Shown: one piece after another, positions 1 to 7,728 of the stretch | Numbering within the stretch: position 1 is the first letter of the stretch | How the letters are laid out: each line of letters begins with the position of its first letter | Assembly: GCA_030426845.1 (NCBI GenBank) | Contig: JAUHXR010000018.1 | Span: 1 to 54,257, forward strand | Length of the DNA stretch: 54,257 nt | Source: Polyangia bacterium | GTDB lineage: Bacteria; Myxococcota_A; Polyangia; Polyangiales; Sandaracinaceae | Direction: 5' to 3' | Translations under genes and position numbers: made by a program | Notes under the pieces: generated by a model | Database searches by the model: none | Seen by the model: the letters and a program-made list of their open reading frames with translations, nothing else | What the model was told of the DNA's origin: nothing

Positions 1-197
1 AGCACGAGGGTGTCGCCGTACCAGTCCAGGCCCGACAGCTCGGTGCGGCTCGGCTCCACGCCCCCCGCGAGCGGGATGGGCACGATCGCCTCCTCGCGCG
101 GACGCCGGTCGGGCGGCAGGCGCGCGAGGTAGATCAGCGCGCCGATCGCCAGCAGGGCGAGCACGCCCCCCGTCCAGACGACGAGCCTCCGATCCAT
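1..197 (-). CDS. membrane-anchored protein, 3' end cut by window edge
   Basis: The reading frame opens with ATG at 195-197 and runs off the left edge after about 65 codons. The visible product starts with a short basic stretch (MDRR), one hydrophobic segment at about residues 5-24 (VVWTGGVLALLAIGALIYLA) and then an acidic/proline linker, so it looks like a signal anchor followed by a periplasmic or extracellular domain. The last visible residues (SGLDWYGDTLVL) resemble the first blade of esterase/phytase-like beta-propeller domains, but too little is present to assign a fold. No Shine-Dalgarno is obvious. The coding call rests on composition, start and topology only. Confidence 0.6.
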   Translation of the reverse strand, partial: MDRRLVVWTGGVLALLAIGALIYLARLPPDRRPREEAIVPIPLAGGVEPSRTELSGLDWYGDTLV

Positions 198-305
198 GGG
201 CCCGCGATTAGACCACATCTCGGAACCCCGGACCGAGGATCGGCGAGCGTGACGGCGTGTCCCGCTCGCCGGGCCGGGGATCGGACGGCCGGTGGGCCGC
301 GCGCG

Positions 306-1424
306 TCAGCCGTCGAGAGGCGGCGGCGGGCGGCAGTAGCCCTTGTCGCCGAAGACCGTGTAGCAGAGCTCGCCCGCGCCCGTGTCGCAGTCGGACGCCT
401 CGTCGCAGACCCGACGGCAGAGGTAGCCGTCCAGGTCGTCGCACATCCCGTCGAGGAAGCCCCCGCTCTCGCCGCAAAAGAGGTTGCCGGTGCCGCAGGC
501 CTCGCCGATCGCCGCCGAGTCGATCCGATCGCCGGGCGCGCCGCTGTAGCAGCGGTCCCCCTCGACGCCGAAGCCGCACAGCCCGCTCGCGCAGCCGACG
601 CGTCCGGCGTGGTCGCAGCCCGCGAGGCACTCGCCGTCGACGCCGCAGATCTCACCCGGCATGCAGCCCGTGCGCGGGAGCTCGGGCAGCGGCTCGAACG
701 GGACGCAGTCGGGATCGTCGAGGGGGTCGCAGGCGTCGCGGCAGTCGGGATCGAAGGCCCCGCACCCGCAGTGGCAGGTCACGCCGTCGCGGTAGTCACC
801 CGCGTCGCAGCGCCACCCGTCGGGCGGAAAGGTCTGCGCGACGCTGGCGTCGGCGATCGCGACGCACGCGCCCCCGGGCACGGGCACCGAGGTCGGGACG
901 AAGTCCATCGGCTCGATCGTCACCTCGACGAGGCGCACGTTCGCGAGGGCGGCGTCGAGCCGTCGGGTGAACGGGCTCGCCCCGAGGGTGAGCGCGCCGC
1001 GGTCGGCGAAGTAGCCGCGGTCCGGCGAGGTGACGTGGAAGGACATCACGCAGCGGGCGCAGCTCCCGAAGTTCGTGTCCTGGCCCGAGGCGAGGTCGAA
1101 CGTGCCCACGTAGGAGGCCATGCCGTAGCGGTTGAACGTGAGGGTGAGCTCGTGCGCGAGGCCGTCGATGCGCGGCTCGAGCGGGGCCGCGTAGGTGATC
1201 GAGACGTCGTCGGAGCCGACCGCGCGCCAGGCCCCCACCGTCGCGATCAAGCAGCCGTCCACGTCCCGCGCCGGCCCCGCGTCGGGCGCCGAGCCCGCGT
1301 CGAGCCCCGCGTCGACCCCCGCGTCCGCGGTCCGTCCGCCGTCGGTCCCCGCGTCGGCCTCGCCGGACGCATCACACCCTACGCTCACGACCACCAGGGC
1401 CGCGGCCACACATCGTCGCCACAT
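306..1424 (-). CDS. Cys-rich putative lipoprotein with DAG-repeat linker
   Basis: This 372-residue protein begins with a type II signal peptide: hydrophobic residues 6-15 and a lipobox ending VSVGC at residue 17. It continues into a low-complexity linker of repeated Asp-Ala-Gly (about residues 23-55), a common surface tether in myxobacterial lipoproteins. The middle part looks beta-rich. The C-terminal 170 residues contain many Cys pairs (for example CHCGCG, CGVDGEC, CASGLCG), probably disulfide-bonded and therefore exported. A GGGAGG Shine-Dalgarno about 8 nt before the ATG supports the start. It is followed on the same strand side by another lipoprotein. No enzymatic motif is recognised; function unknown. 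Confidence 0.85.
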   Translation of the reverse strand: MWRRCVAAALVVVSVGCDASGEADAGTDGGRTADAGVDAGLDAGSAPDAGPARDVDGCLIATVGAWRAVGSDDVSITYAAPLEPRIDGLAHELTLTFNRYGMASYVGTFDLASGQDTNFGSCARCVMSFHVTSPDRGYFADRGALTLGASPFTRRLDAALANVRLVEVTIEPMDFVPTSVPVPGGACVAIADASVAQTFPPDGWRCDAGDYRDGVTCHCGCGAFDPDCRDACDPLDDPDCVPFEPLPELPRTGCMPGEICGVDGECLAGCDHAGRVGCASGLCGFGVEGDRCYSGAPGDRIDSAAIGEACGTGNLFCGESGGFLDGMCDDLDGYLCRRVCDEASDCDTGAGELCYTVFGDKGYCRPPPPLDG

Positions 1425-1475
1425 CGCTCCGCCTCCCGTCGAGGCCCGCCTCGAGCCCGCCGATCGCGGCGGGCC

Positions 1476-2024
1476 TCAGAACAACGCGAGCCCCACTCCG
1501 TCCTGCGCCTCGGCGTCGGGCTCGAACCGCACCGCGCCGCTCGTCGCTCCCTCGCGGAGCGTCAGCTCGATCCACAGCGCGCCGTCGGCCGAGGGCAGCG
1601 CGCCCGTCCCCTCGAGGGCGGCCGCGTCGCGGCTCGCCCGCACGAGGATCTGCCCGTCGGCGACCCGCGCGAGGGTCCCCTCGAGGACCTCGTCGAGGGC
1701 GCCGTCCGCGCTCCGCACCGTCACCGACGCCGGGCTGGACGGGTACGGGCGCGCGCAGCCCTCTCCCCCGACCGTGCGGGCCGGCCCCCGCTCGAGGACC
1801 TCGAACGTGACCTCGGTGGAGCCCTCGGCGAAGCCCGCCTCGCTCCACGCGACCTCCACCGTGCGGCGCCGCGAGAGCGCGTCGAGCGCCTCGGTGAGCG
1901 CGCTCAGGTCCGCCTCGCCCACGTCCTCGCGGCACGCGCCGAGCTCGGTGATCTCGCCGGTCTGCCCGCCCACACACCCCGCGAGCGCGAGCCCACAAAC
2001 CAACGTCCGCCAAACCCTCGGCAC
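1476..2024 (-). CDS. small putative lipoprotein (leaderless start)
   Basis: The protein of about 182 residues has a signal peptide and a lipobox ending ALAGC near residue 16-18, followed by a single compact domain without recognised motifs. Two in-frame GTG codons are possible (2028-2030 and 2022-2024). The second is preferred because a TAGGGT -10 element (2031-2036, read on this strand) ends exactly 6 nt before it, the geometry of a leaderless transcript seen at other genes in this window. The neighbouring lipoprotein at 306-1424 is on the same strand after a 50-bp gap, but it has its own ribosome binding site. Function unknown. Confidence 0.8.
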   Translation of the reverse strand: MPRVWRTLVCGLALAGCVGGQTGEITELGACREDVGEADLSALTEALDALSRRRTVEVAWSEAGFAEGSTEVTFEVLERGPARTVGGEGCARPYPSSPASVTVRSADGALDEVLEGTLARVADGQILVRASRDAAALEGTGALPSADGALWIELTLREGATSGAVRFEPDAEAQDGVGLALF

Positions 2025-2030
2025 GATCAC

Positions 2031-2036
2031 ACCCTA
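2031..2036 (-). promoter_or_regulatory. TAGGGT -10 element, leaderless type
   Basis: On the minus strand TAGGGT is followed by 6 nt and then the GTG at 2024. With the last T of a -10 hexamer at -7, this places the transcription start on the start codon itself. No convincing -35 is visible. Confidence 0.5.
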
Positions 2037-2127
2037 GGCCCGAGGGGACTCCCGCTCCAGGTCGATCTACTCCATCAACGCACATTCCGTCTTGCTTTGG
2101 CGAACCTCAAGTGCGAATCCGCTAGAC

Positions 2128-3093
2128 ATGTGGGTCTTCGACGCCGAGACGCTCGCGCAGCAGCTCGTCCGGGCCCTGCGCGGCCGCCGCTCGCAGACCG
2201 CGCTGAGCCGACGCCTCGGCTACCGGAGCAACGTCGTCTACAGCTGGGAGAGCGGCCGGCGCTATCCGACCGCGTCAGAGCTCTTCCGGGTGGTGGCGCG
2301 CACCGGCGGCGACCCGGTGGCCGCGTGGAGGCGCTTCCCGGTCTCGCTCGAGGGCGTCGACCCGACGCGGCCGGAGGGGGTGGCCGCGGTGCTCGCGCAG
2401 CTCCGGGGCGCGGCGCGAGTGCAGGAGGTCGCGGAGCGCTGCGAGGTCTCGCGGTTCGCCGCGTCGCGGTGGCTCCGGGGGCTCGCCGAGCCGCGGCTGC
2501 CCGACCTGCTGCGGCTCGTCGAGGCGCTCACGGTCCGCGTGGTCGACCTGGTCGCGGCCCTCGTCGACCCCGAGGACGTGCCGGCGCTGCGGGACCACCA
2601 CCGCGAGGTCCGCGTGCGGCGCGCGGTCGCGTTCACGCATCCATGGTCGCAAGCGATCTTGCGTCAGCTCGAGACGGCCGCCTACCGACGCCGCCGGGCG
2701 CGAGGCGACGACGCCCGCTGGCTCGCCCGTCGCCTCGGGGTGGAGGCGGGGGTCGCCACCGACGCGCTCGGGGCGCTCGAGACGGCGGGGCTCGTCCGGC
2801 GGCAGGGGGGCCGCTACCGGACCGAGCCCGTGGCGGTGGACACCTCGACCGCGAGCGCGGAGGCGCGGCGCCAGCTCAAGGAGCACTGGGCCGACGTGGG
2901 GCGCGAGCGCCTGTCGGCGGGCGCGGACGGGCTGTTCTCCTGGGCGGTGGTGGCGGTCTCCGAGGCGGACTACGAGCGCCTGCGCGCGCTCCACGTGGGC
3001 TACCTCCACGCGCTGCGGCAGCTCGTCGACGCCTCGGACCCGAGCGAGGTCGTGGCGGTCGCCAACGTGCAGCTCTTCCGGCTCGACCGCTGA
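2128..3093 (+). CDS. HTH transcriptional regulator, TIGR02147/DUF4423-like
   Basis: The 321-residue product has an N-terminal Xre-type helix-turn-helix (about residues 8-60: RRLGYRSNVVYSWESGRRYP) and a second HTH-like segment at about 100-160 (EVAERCEVSRFAASRWLRG). A C-terminal region ends ...VVAVANVQLFRLDR, a close match to the tail of the TIGR02147/DUF4423 regulators found in Myxococcota and Fibrobacteres. These are predicted DNA-binding proteins of mostly unknown regulon. An upstream TTG (2092) is also in frame, but ATG 2128 starts immediately before the conserved part. It lies just before xdhC on the same strand (37-bp gap), so it could regulate the xanthine dehydrogenase locus; that is inference. 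Confidence 0.8.
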   Translation: MWVFDAETLAQQLVRALRGRRSQTALSRRLGYRSNVVYSWESGRRYPTASELFRVVARTGGDPVAAWRRFPVSLEGVDPTRPEGVAAVLAQLRGAARVQEVAERCEVSRFAASRWLRGLAEPRLPDLLRLVEALTVRVVDLVAALVDPEDVPALRDHHREVRVRRAVAFTHPWSQAILRQLETAAYRRRRARGDDARWLARRLGVEAGVATDALGALETAGLVRRQGGRYRTEPVAVDTSTASAEARRQLKEHWADVGRERLSAGADGLFSWAVVAVSEADYERLRALHVGYLHALRQLVDASDPSEVVAVANVQLFRLDR

Positions 3094-3118
3094 GCCCGCG
3101 GGACGCGGATCGCTCTGC

Positions 3119-3124
3119 TACGGT
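3119..3124 (+). promoter_or_regulatory. TACGGT -10 element of xdhC, leaderless type
   Basis: TACGGT ends 6 nt before the GTG start codon of xdhC (3131), and no Shine-Dalgarno lies between them. This suggests that xdhC has its own promoter and a leaderless mRNA, despite the close upstream regulator gene. Confidence 0.5.
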
Positions 3125-3130
3125 ACCCCC

Positions 3131-3982
3131 GTGATCGACGTCGCGCGGGCGCTGGTTGCGCTGATCGACGGGGGGGGCCACGGCGCCCTCGCGACCGTGA
3201 TCCGCTCGAGCGGCTCGACCCCGCAGGTGCCGGGCGCGCGGCTGCTCATGCGCGCGGACGGCAGCCTCGTCGGCACGATCGGCGGGGGCGCGATCGAGCT
3301 GCACGTCGTCGAGGAGCTGCGCGCGTGCCTCGAGGATCGACGGCCTCGCGTCGTGCAAAAGGACCTGCTCCGCGAGCTCGCGATGTGCTGCGGCGGTCGG
3401 ATGGAGGTGTTCGTGGAGCCGGTAGAGGGCAGGCCGCGGCTGGTGATCTTCGGCGCGGGTCACGTCGCCAAGGCGACGGCGCAGGTCGCGCGGGGGCTCG
3501 GGATGCGCGTGACGGTGGTCGACGACCGCGAGGAGCTCAACACCGAGGCGCGTTTCGAGGGCTGCGAGCGGGTGCTCGAGGAGCCCTCCGCCGCGCTCGA
3601 GGCGGTGCGGCCGACGGAGCGCGACTGGCTGCTGATCGTCACCCACGACCACCGGGTCGACGAGGAGGCGCTCGACGTGTTCGCGCGCCAGCCGCACGCC
3701 TACCTCGGGATGATCGGGAGCCGCCGCAAGGTCTACCGGGTCCTGGCCCGCATCCACGCGCGGCGCGGTCTGCCGCCGCTCGATCGGGTCTACGCGCCGG
3801 TAGGGCTCGCGATCGGCGCGGTGACCCCGGAGGAGATCGCGATCAGCGTGGCGGCCGAGCTGATCGCGCTGCGTCACGGCGTCCCCGGCCCGCACATGCG
3901 CGCGGTGGACGACCCGGCCCTCGCCAAGGTGCTCGGCGGCGAGCTGACCCCGGACGACGCGGCCCGGCTGACCGACGCCTGA
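3131..3982 (+). CDS. xdhC: XdhC/CoxI family molybdenum-cofactor insertion protein
   Basis: This 283-residue protein carries both halves of the XdhC family. The N-terminal XdhC/CoxI domain contains GSTPQVPGARLLMR and GTIGGGAIE, and the C-terminal Rossmann domain starts LVIFGAGHVAKATAQVARGLG (about residues 103-125) and includes VVDDRE and the conserved LGMIGSRRK. XdhC binds molybdenum cofactor, promotes its sulfuration and delivers it to the xanthine dehydrogenase large subunit in the cytoplasm. The cognate enzyme is encoded downstream (xdhA-xdhB at 6325-10034), separated by two unrelated genes. GTG is the start; a TACGGT -10 lies 6 nt upstream. Length and motifs are normal for the family. Confidence 0.93.
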   Translation: MIDVARALVALIDGGGHGALATVIRSSGSTPQVPGARLLMRADGSLVGTIGGGAIELHVVEELRACLEDRRPRVVQKDLLRELAMCCGGRMEVFVEPVEGRPRLVIFGAGHVAKATAQVARGLGMRVTVVDDREELNTEARFEGCERVLEEPSAALEAVRPTERDWLLIVTHDHRVDEEALDVFARQPHAYLGMIGSRRKVYRVLARIHARRGLPPLDRVYAPVGLAIGAVTPEEIAISVAAELIALRHGVPGPHMRAVDDPALAKVLGGELTPDDAARLTDA

Positions 3983-4038
3983 GTGGTCCCGCCGCCCGGC
4001 CTCGCGCGGCCCGTTGCGATGCTTCATCCTTGGTGTCG

Positions 4039-5673
4039 ATGCCCGCCACCTCCGAGTGCCGCGTCTGCCGCACGCCCCGCGCCACGCGCCCGGGCGACGG
4101 CGGGGTCTGTGGCGCCTGCGAGCTGACGACCTTCCCGGCGATCTCGGAGCGCCACGGCCGCTGGAGCCCCCTCGCGCTCGGCGGGCTGAGCCTCTTCTGC
4201 GACGTCTTCCTGATCCCCACCTTCTTCGCGATCGGGCGCGGCTTCCAGGACCTGCGCGAGGTCGCCCGGCGCGAAGCGGCGGGGTACTGGCACCGCGAGC
4301 ATCCGTCGGTGCGCGCGGGCGCGGTGTGGGGGATCCTGCTCGGCCTCGCGCGCCCCGGGCTCGGCCTGCTCGTCGTCCTCACGATGCTCTTCGTCGTCGG
4401 CGCGGAGCCGCGGCCGGGCGGGGCCACGGTGCCGGAGCTCAGCGGCGACGAGCTCACCGAGATCCTCGCGCGTGTCTACGACCGCGACCCCGAGACCCGC
4501 CACACCGCGCTGCGTCACCTCGCGGAGGTCGCGCCGCTGACCGAGGGCATCGCGCGCGGCCAGCTCTTCGACGCGCTCCGGCGCCCGACCGACCTGACGC
4601 CGGCCGAGGCGCGCGAGTCCCGCGGGGCGATCGCGGCCGCGCTGGTGACCTCGCTCCCCGCGACGTACGACCCGGTCGCGGACATCACGCGCCTCGCGCT
4701 CGCGGCCGAGTCGCTCGATCGGCGAGGGCGCGCCGCGATCGTGGACGCCGCCGCGCGGCACGAGTCCGCCGACGCGATGGAGGCGATCACGCGCGTGATG
4801 CGCCTCGACGATCCGCCGGCGCTCCCGGTCCAGGCGCTGAGCGCGCGAGGCGCGGTCCTCGGCGACGTGCTCCCCGAGCTGCTCGCGCGCGAGCCGGAGT
4901 CTCCAGTCCGCCGCGACGCGCTGCGAGTCGCGGCCGCGGTGTGTCAGGGCGCGCACCGGCCGGATCTGCGCGCGGCGCGCTCGGACCTCTCCCTCGACTG
5001 GGTCCGGGCCTACGCCGCGCTGCGGGGAGAGGCCGACCCGGGCGATCTGTCGGGGTGGCTCGAGCCGGCGCGCGAGGCGCGCGTCGCCTACGCGCTCGAC
5101 GCCCTCGCCGCGATGGGCTGCCTCTCGGCCGACGAGGCCACGGTGGGCCTGCTCGACGAGGCCCAGCGCGACATGGGCGATCCGCGCGTCGCCCTCACCG
5201 CCGCGATGGCGCGCGCCTCCCTCGAGCCGTGCGACGACTCGCTGACCCGAGGCTGCGGGCCCGGGCCGTCGGCCGCGCTCCGCCGACGCGCGGCCGCCGA
5301 CCCGCGGTCGCGGCGCACCCTCCACGACTTCCTCGCCCGCCACGACGCGCTCGACACCCTGCCGGCGGCCACGTGGTCCGGGCGCGCCCTCGCCGAGTCC
5401 GACCTCTTCGCCTGGCTCGTCGCCGAGGGGCTGCGGCCGGATGCGGTGACCCACGAGCTGCTGCAGAGCCGCACCGTCGACCGCGAGCTCCGCGAGGTCC
5501 ACGTCTTCGTGCTCGCCGACGGCGCGGGCGAGCACCGGGTGGCGGTCGGGCCCTACCCGAGCGCCCACCCGAGCGTGGTGGCGGCCGGGCCCGCGCGCGA
5601 CGCGTCGTGGGGCGCGTTGAGCGCAGCGCAGCTCGTCGACGAGCTCCTCAGCCGCTGGGAGGCGGGCGAATGA
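4039..5673 (+). CDS. zinc-ribbon membrane protein with HEAT-like helical repeats
   Basis: The predicted 544-residue protein starts with two Cys pairs (CRVC at residues 6-9 and CGAC about 19 residues later), which probably form a small zinc ribbon. Two hydrophobic segments follow near residues 50-75 and 105-125. The remainder is a long Ala/Leu/Arg-rich helical region with repeat periodicity (for example DRDPETRHTALRHLAEVAP), consistent with divergent HEAT/armadillo repeats. The start was set at ATG 4039, just before the Cys pairs. Its stop overlaps the ATG of the next gene by 4 nt (ATGA), so the two are translationally coupled. It separates xdhC from xdhAB, but nothing in it ties it to molybdenum enzymes. 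Function unknown. Confidence 0.8.
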   Translation: MPATSECRVCRTPRATRPGDGGVCGACELTTFPAISERHGRWSPLALGGLSLFCDVFLIPTFFAIGRGFQDLREVARREAAGYWHREHPSVRAGAVWGILLGLARPGLGLLVVLTMLFVVGAEPRPGGATVPELSGDELTEILARVYDRDPETRHTALRHLAEVAPLTEGIARGQLFDALRRPTDLTPAEARESRGAIAAALVTSLPATYDPVADITRLALAAESLDRRGRAAIVDAAARHESADAMEAITRVMRLDDPPALPVQALSARGAVLGDVLPELLAREPESPVRRDALRVAAAVCQGAHRPDLRAARSDLSLDWVRAYAALRGEADPGDLSGWLEPAREARVAYALDALAAMGCLSADEATVGLLDEAQRDMGDPRVALTAAMARASLEPCDDSLTRGCGPGPSAALRRRAAADPRSRRTLHDFLARHDALDTLPAATWSGRALAESDLFAWLVAEGLRPDAVTHELLQSRTVDRELREVHVFVLADGAGEHRVAVGPYPSAHPSVVAAGPARDASWGALSAAQLVDELLSRWEAGE

Positions 5674-6257
5674 CCCGCGGCGCCTACCTGCTCGGCCTCG
5701 CGCTGTTCGGCGTTTGCCTCATTGGCGGCGTCGCGCTCACCGCGCCGAGCCCGAGCGAGCTCGGCTGGGTCGAGCGCGCGAGCTGCGCGGAGTGGCTCGC
5801 CGCCCCGCGGGAGGGCGCGTTCACGCTCGAGGACTGCGAGCTCGACCTGAGCGCGGCCGAGCGGCGCGGCACCGAGATCGACGTGCCGGTGCTCGCCCCG
5901 GGGACGGCCCAGATCGGCGTCGAGGGCGACCCGCGCGTCTACTGGCGCACCGACGATCGTCGCCTGATCGCGATCCACGAGCGGGTCGCGAACGAGAGCG
6001 GCCTGACGCGGCAGCGCACCCTCGAGCGGTTCGAGGACCTGTTCATCCAGCGCCGGGCGATCACCGGGGTCGTCACGGACGGCGACGGCGAGCACGTCAT
6101 CGAGAGCGCCGCGCGCTCCCGGGTGCTTCGGGGGCTCGGGCTCTCGCTCGGCCTGCTGGGCCTCTTCGGCCTCCTCGGCTTCGTCGCGCTCCAGCGCCGG
6201 TGGCTCCGCCGCGCGGCCGCGCTGGGCGCGGGCGACGGCCAGCCGCTGAGCTTCTGA
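5670..6257 (+). CDS. two-TM membrane protein, hypothetical
   Basis: This 195-residue protein starts with ATG overlapping the upstream stop (ATGA at 5670-5673). It has an N-terminal membrane segment (about residues 5-24), a roughly 115-residue extracytoplasmic region containing two Cys (ASCAEW, EDCELD), and a second membrane segment near residues 152-172 (glycine/leucine-rich) before a basic C-terminus. The arrangement, with both termini inside and a soluble loop outside, resembles E3 ligase GIDE/DUF3592-like membrane proteins, but no motif confirms a family. The coupling suggests that it works with the HEAT-repeat protein upstream. Confidence 0.75.
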   Translation: MTRGAYLLGLALFGVCLIGGVALTAPSPSELGWVERASCAEWLAAPREGAFTLEDCELDLSAAERRGTEIDVPVLAPGTAQIGVEGDPRVYWRTDDRRLIAIHERVANESGLTRQRTLERFEDLFIQRRAITGVVTDGDGEHVIESAARSRVLRGLGLSLGLLGLFGLLGFVALQRRWLRRAAALGAGDGQPLSF

Positions 6258-6312
6258 TCCGCGGCGGGCGCGCTCGGCGGAAGCAAACGTCGAGGCGCGG
6301 CGGATCGCGCGC

Positions 6313-6318
6313 TACCAT
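6313..6318 (+). promoter_or_regulatory. TACCAT -10 element of xdhA, leaderless type
   Basis: TACCAT is followed by exactly 6 nt and the ATG of xdhA (6325). The start codon also lies inside a perfect 14-bp palindrome at 6315-6328 (CCATCGCGCGATGG) that overlaps the -10, a possible operator or start-codon hairpin. Confidence 0.5.
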
Positions 6319-6324
6319 CGCGCG

Positions 6325-7728
6325 ATGGCGAGCGAGCTCCGCTTCACCCTCAACGGCGCGCCGGTCTCGGCCGACGGCGCCGACCCCAACACCACCCTGC
6401 TCGGGTGGCTGCGCGCGCGCGGCCTGACCGGCAGCAAGGAAGGTTGCGCCGAAGGCGAATGCGGCGCCTGCGCGGTGCTCTTCGTCCGCGAGGGCCCCGA
6501 CGGCCAGACGCGCTACACGCCGGTCAACGGGTGCCTCGTCCTGCTCGGCGCCTGCGCGGGCCAGGAGGTACTCACCGTCGAGGGCCTCGCCGACGGCGAG
6601 CTCCACCCGGTGCAGCGGGCGATGGTCGAGCTCGGCGGCAGCCAGTGCGGCTACTGCACGCCGGGCTTCGTGGTGAGCCTCTTCGCCGAGTACTACCGGC
6701 GCGGCCGGGCCGAGGAGGGCTTCGACCTCGAGAGCATCGCGGGCAACCTCTGCCGCTGCACCGGCTACCGGCCGATCCGCGACGCGGGGCGCGGCCTGCC
6801 GATGGTCGACGACGCCGACCCGAGGCGCGCCCGACTCGGCGCGCCCGCGCCGGCGGTGGAGGCCTTCACGCTCGAGGGCGCGACGGAGGGCGGGCGCCGC
6901 TTCTTCCGGCCGGCGACGCTCGCCGAGGCGACCGCGATCTACGCCCGCCACCCCGACGCGCGGCTCGTCTGCGGCGGCACCGATCTCGTCGTGGAGATCA
7001 ACCAGCGCCTGAGCCGCTTCGAGACGATCCTCTCGCTCGAGGGCGTGGCCGAGCTCCGGGCGTTCGACGACGCCGAGGACGCGCTCACCATCGGCGCGGC
7101 CGTCCCGCTGAGCGAGATCGAGGAGCGCCTCGACGGGGCCCTGCCCATCCTCGAGGAGCTGCTGCCGCTCTTCAGCTCGCGCCTCATCCGCAACCGCGCG
7201 ACCCTCGGCGGCAACCTCGCGACCGCCTCGCCGATCGGCGACTCGCCGCCCGTCCTCCTCGCGCTCGACGCCGAGGTCATCGCGGTGAGCGCCGAGGGCG
7301 AGCGGAGCATCCCGATCGACGCGCTCTTCACCGGCTACCGGCAGACCTCGCTCCGGCCGGGCGAGCTCATCGCGCGTGTCCGCATCCCCAAGCCGTTCCC
7401 GACCGTCGGCCGCTTCTTCAAGGTGAGCAAGCGGGTCCACGACGACATCAGCTGCGTGGCCGCGGGGTTCGCGCTCTCCATCGAGGACGGGGTCGTGCAG
7501 CGCGCGCGCCTCGCCTACGGGGGCGTCGCGGCGACGCCGGCCCGCGCCAAGGCGGCCGAGGCCGCGCTCGAGGGCAAGCCGTGGTCGCGCGCCGCGGTCG
7601 ACGAGGCGAAGGCGCAGCTCGCGGGCGCGTTCACGCCGATGACGGATCAGCGGGGCAGCGCGGCCTACCGCGCGGCGATGGTGCCGAGCCTGCTCGAGAA
7701 GCTCTGGGCCGAGACGGAGGCGCGATGA
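6325..7728 (+). CDS. xdhA: xanthine dehydrogenase small subunit (2Fe-2S/FAD)
   Basis: The 467-residue subunit contains both [2Fe-2S] clusters of the family. The plant-ferredoxin-type cluster uses C41, C46, C49 and C70 (CAEGECGAC...NGC), and the second uses C108, C111, C143 and C145 (CGYC...CRC). From about residue 190 on it has the FAD-binding domain (VCGGTDLVVEINQ; RNRATLGGNLATASPIGD; STP-like IPIDALFTGYRQT). It passes electrons from the molybdenum site in XdhB to NAD+. Length is normal for the split bacterial enzyme such as that of Rhodobacter capsulatus. Its stop overlaps the xdhB start (ATGA at 7725-7728). An internal ORF on the other strand is a shadow. Confidence 0.96.
   Translation: MASELRFTLNGAPVSADGADPNTTLLGWLRARGLTGSKEGCAEGECGACAVLFVREGPDGQTRYTPVNGCLVLLGACAGQEVLTVEGLADGELHPVQRAMVELGGSQCGYCTPGFVVSLFAEYYRRGRAEEGFDLESIAGNLCRCTGYRPIRDAGRGLPMVDDADPRRARLGAPAPAVEAFTLEGATEGGRRFFRPATLAEATAIYARHPDARLVCGGTDLVVEINQRLSRFETILSLEGVAELRAFDDAEDALTIGAAVPLSEIEERLDGALPILEELLPLFSSRLIRNRATLGGNLATASPIGDSPPVLLALDAEVIAVSAEGERSIPIDALFTGYRQTSLRPGELIARVRIPKPFPTVGRFFKVSKRVHDDISCVAAGFALSIEDGVVQRARLAYGGVAATPARAKAAEAALEGKPWSRAAVDEAKAQLAGAFTPMTDQRGSAAYRAAMVPSLLEKLWAETEAR

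Noticed and set aside
249-3134. A 961-codon plus-strand open frame over the first three genes
   Set aside because: Arg/Ala/Pro-rich composition without motifs, antisense to two lipoproteins with clear signal peptides and lipoboxes. Such long antisense frames are expected at this G+C.
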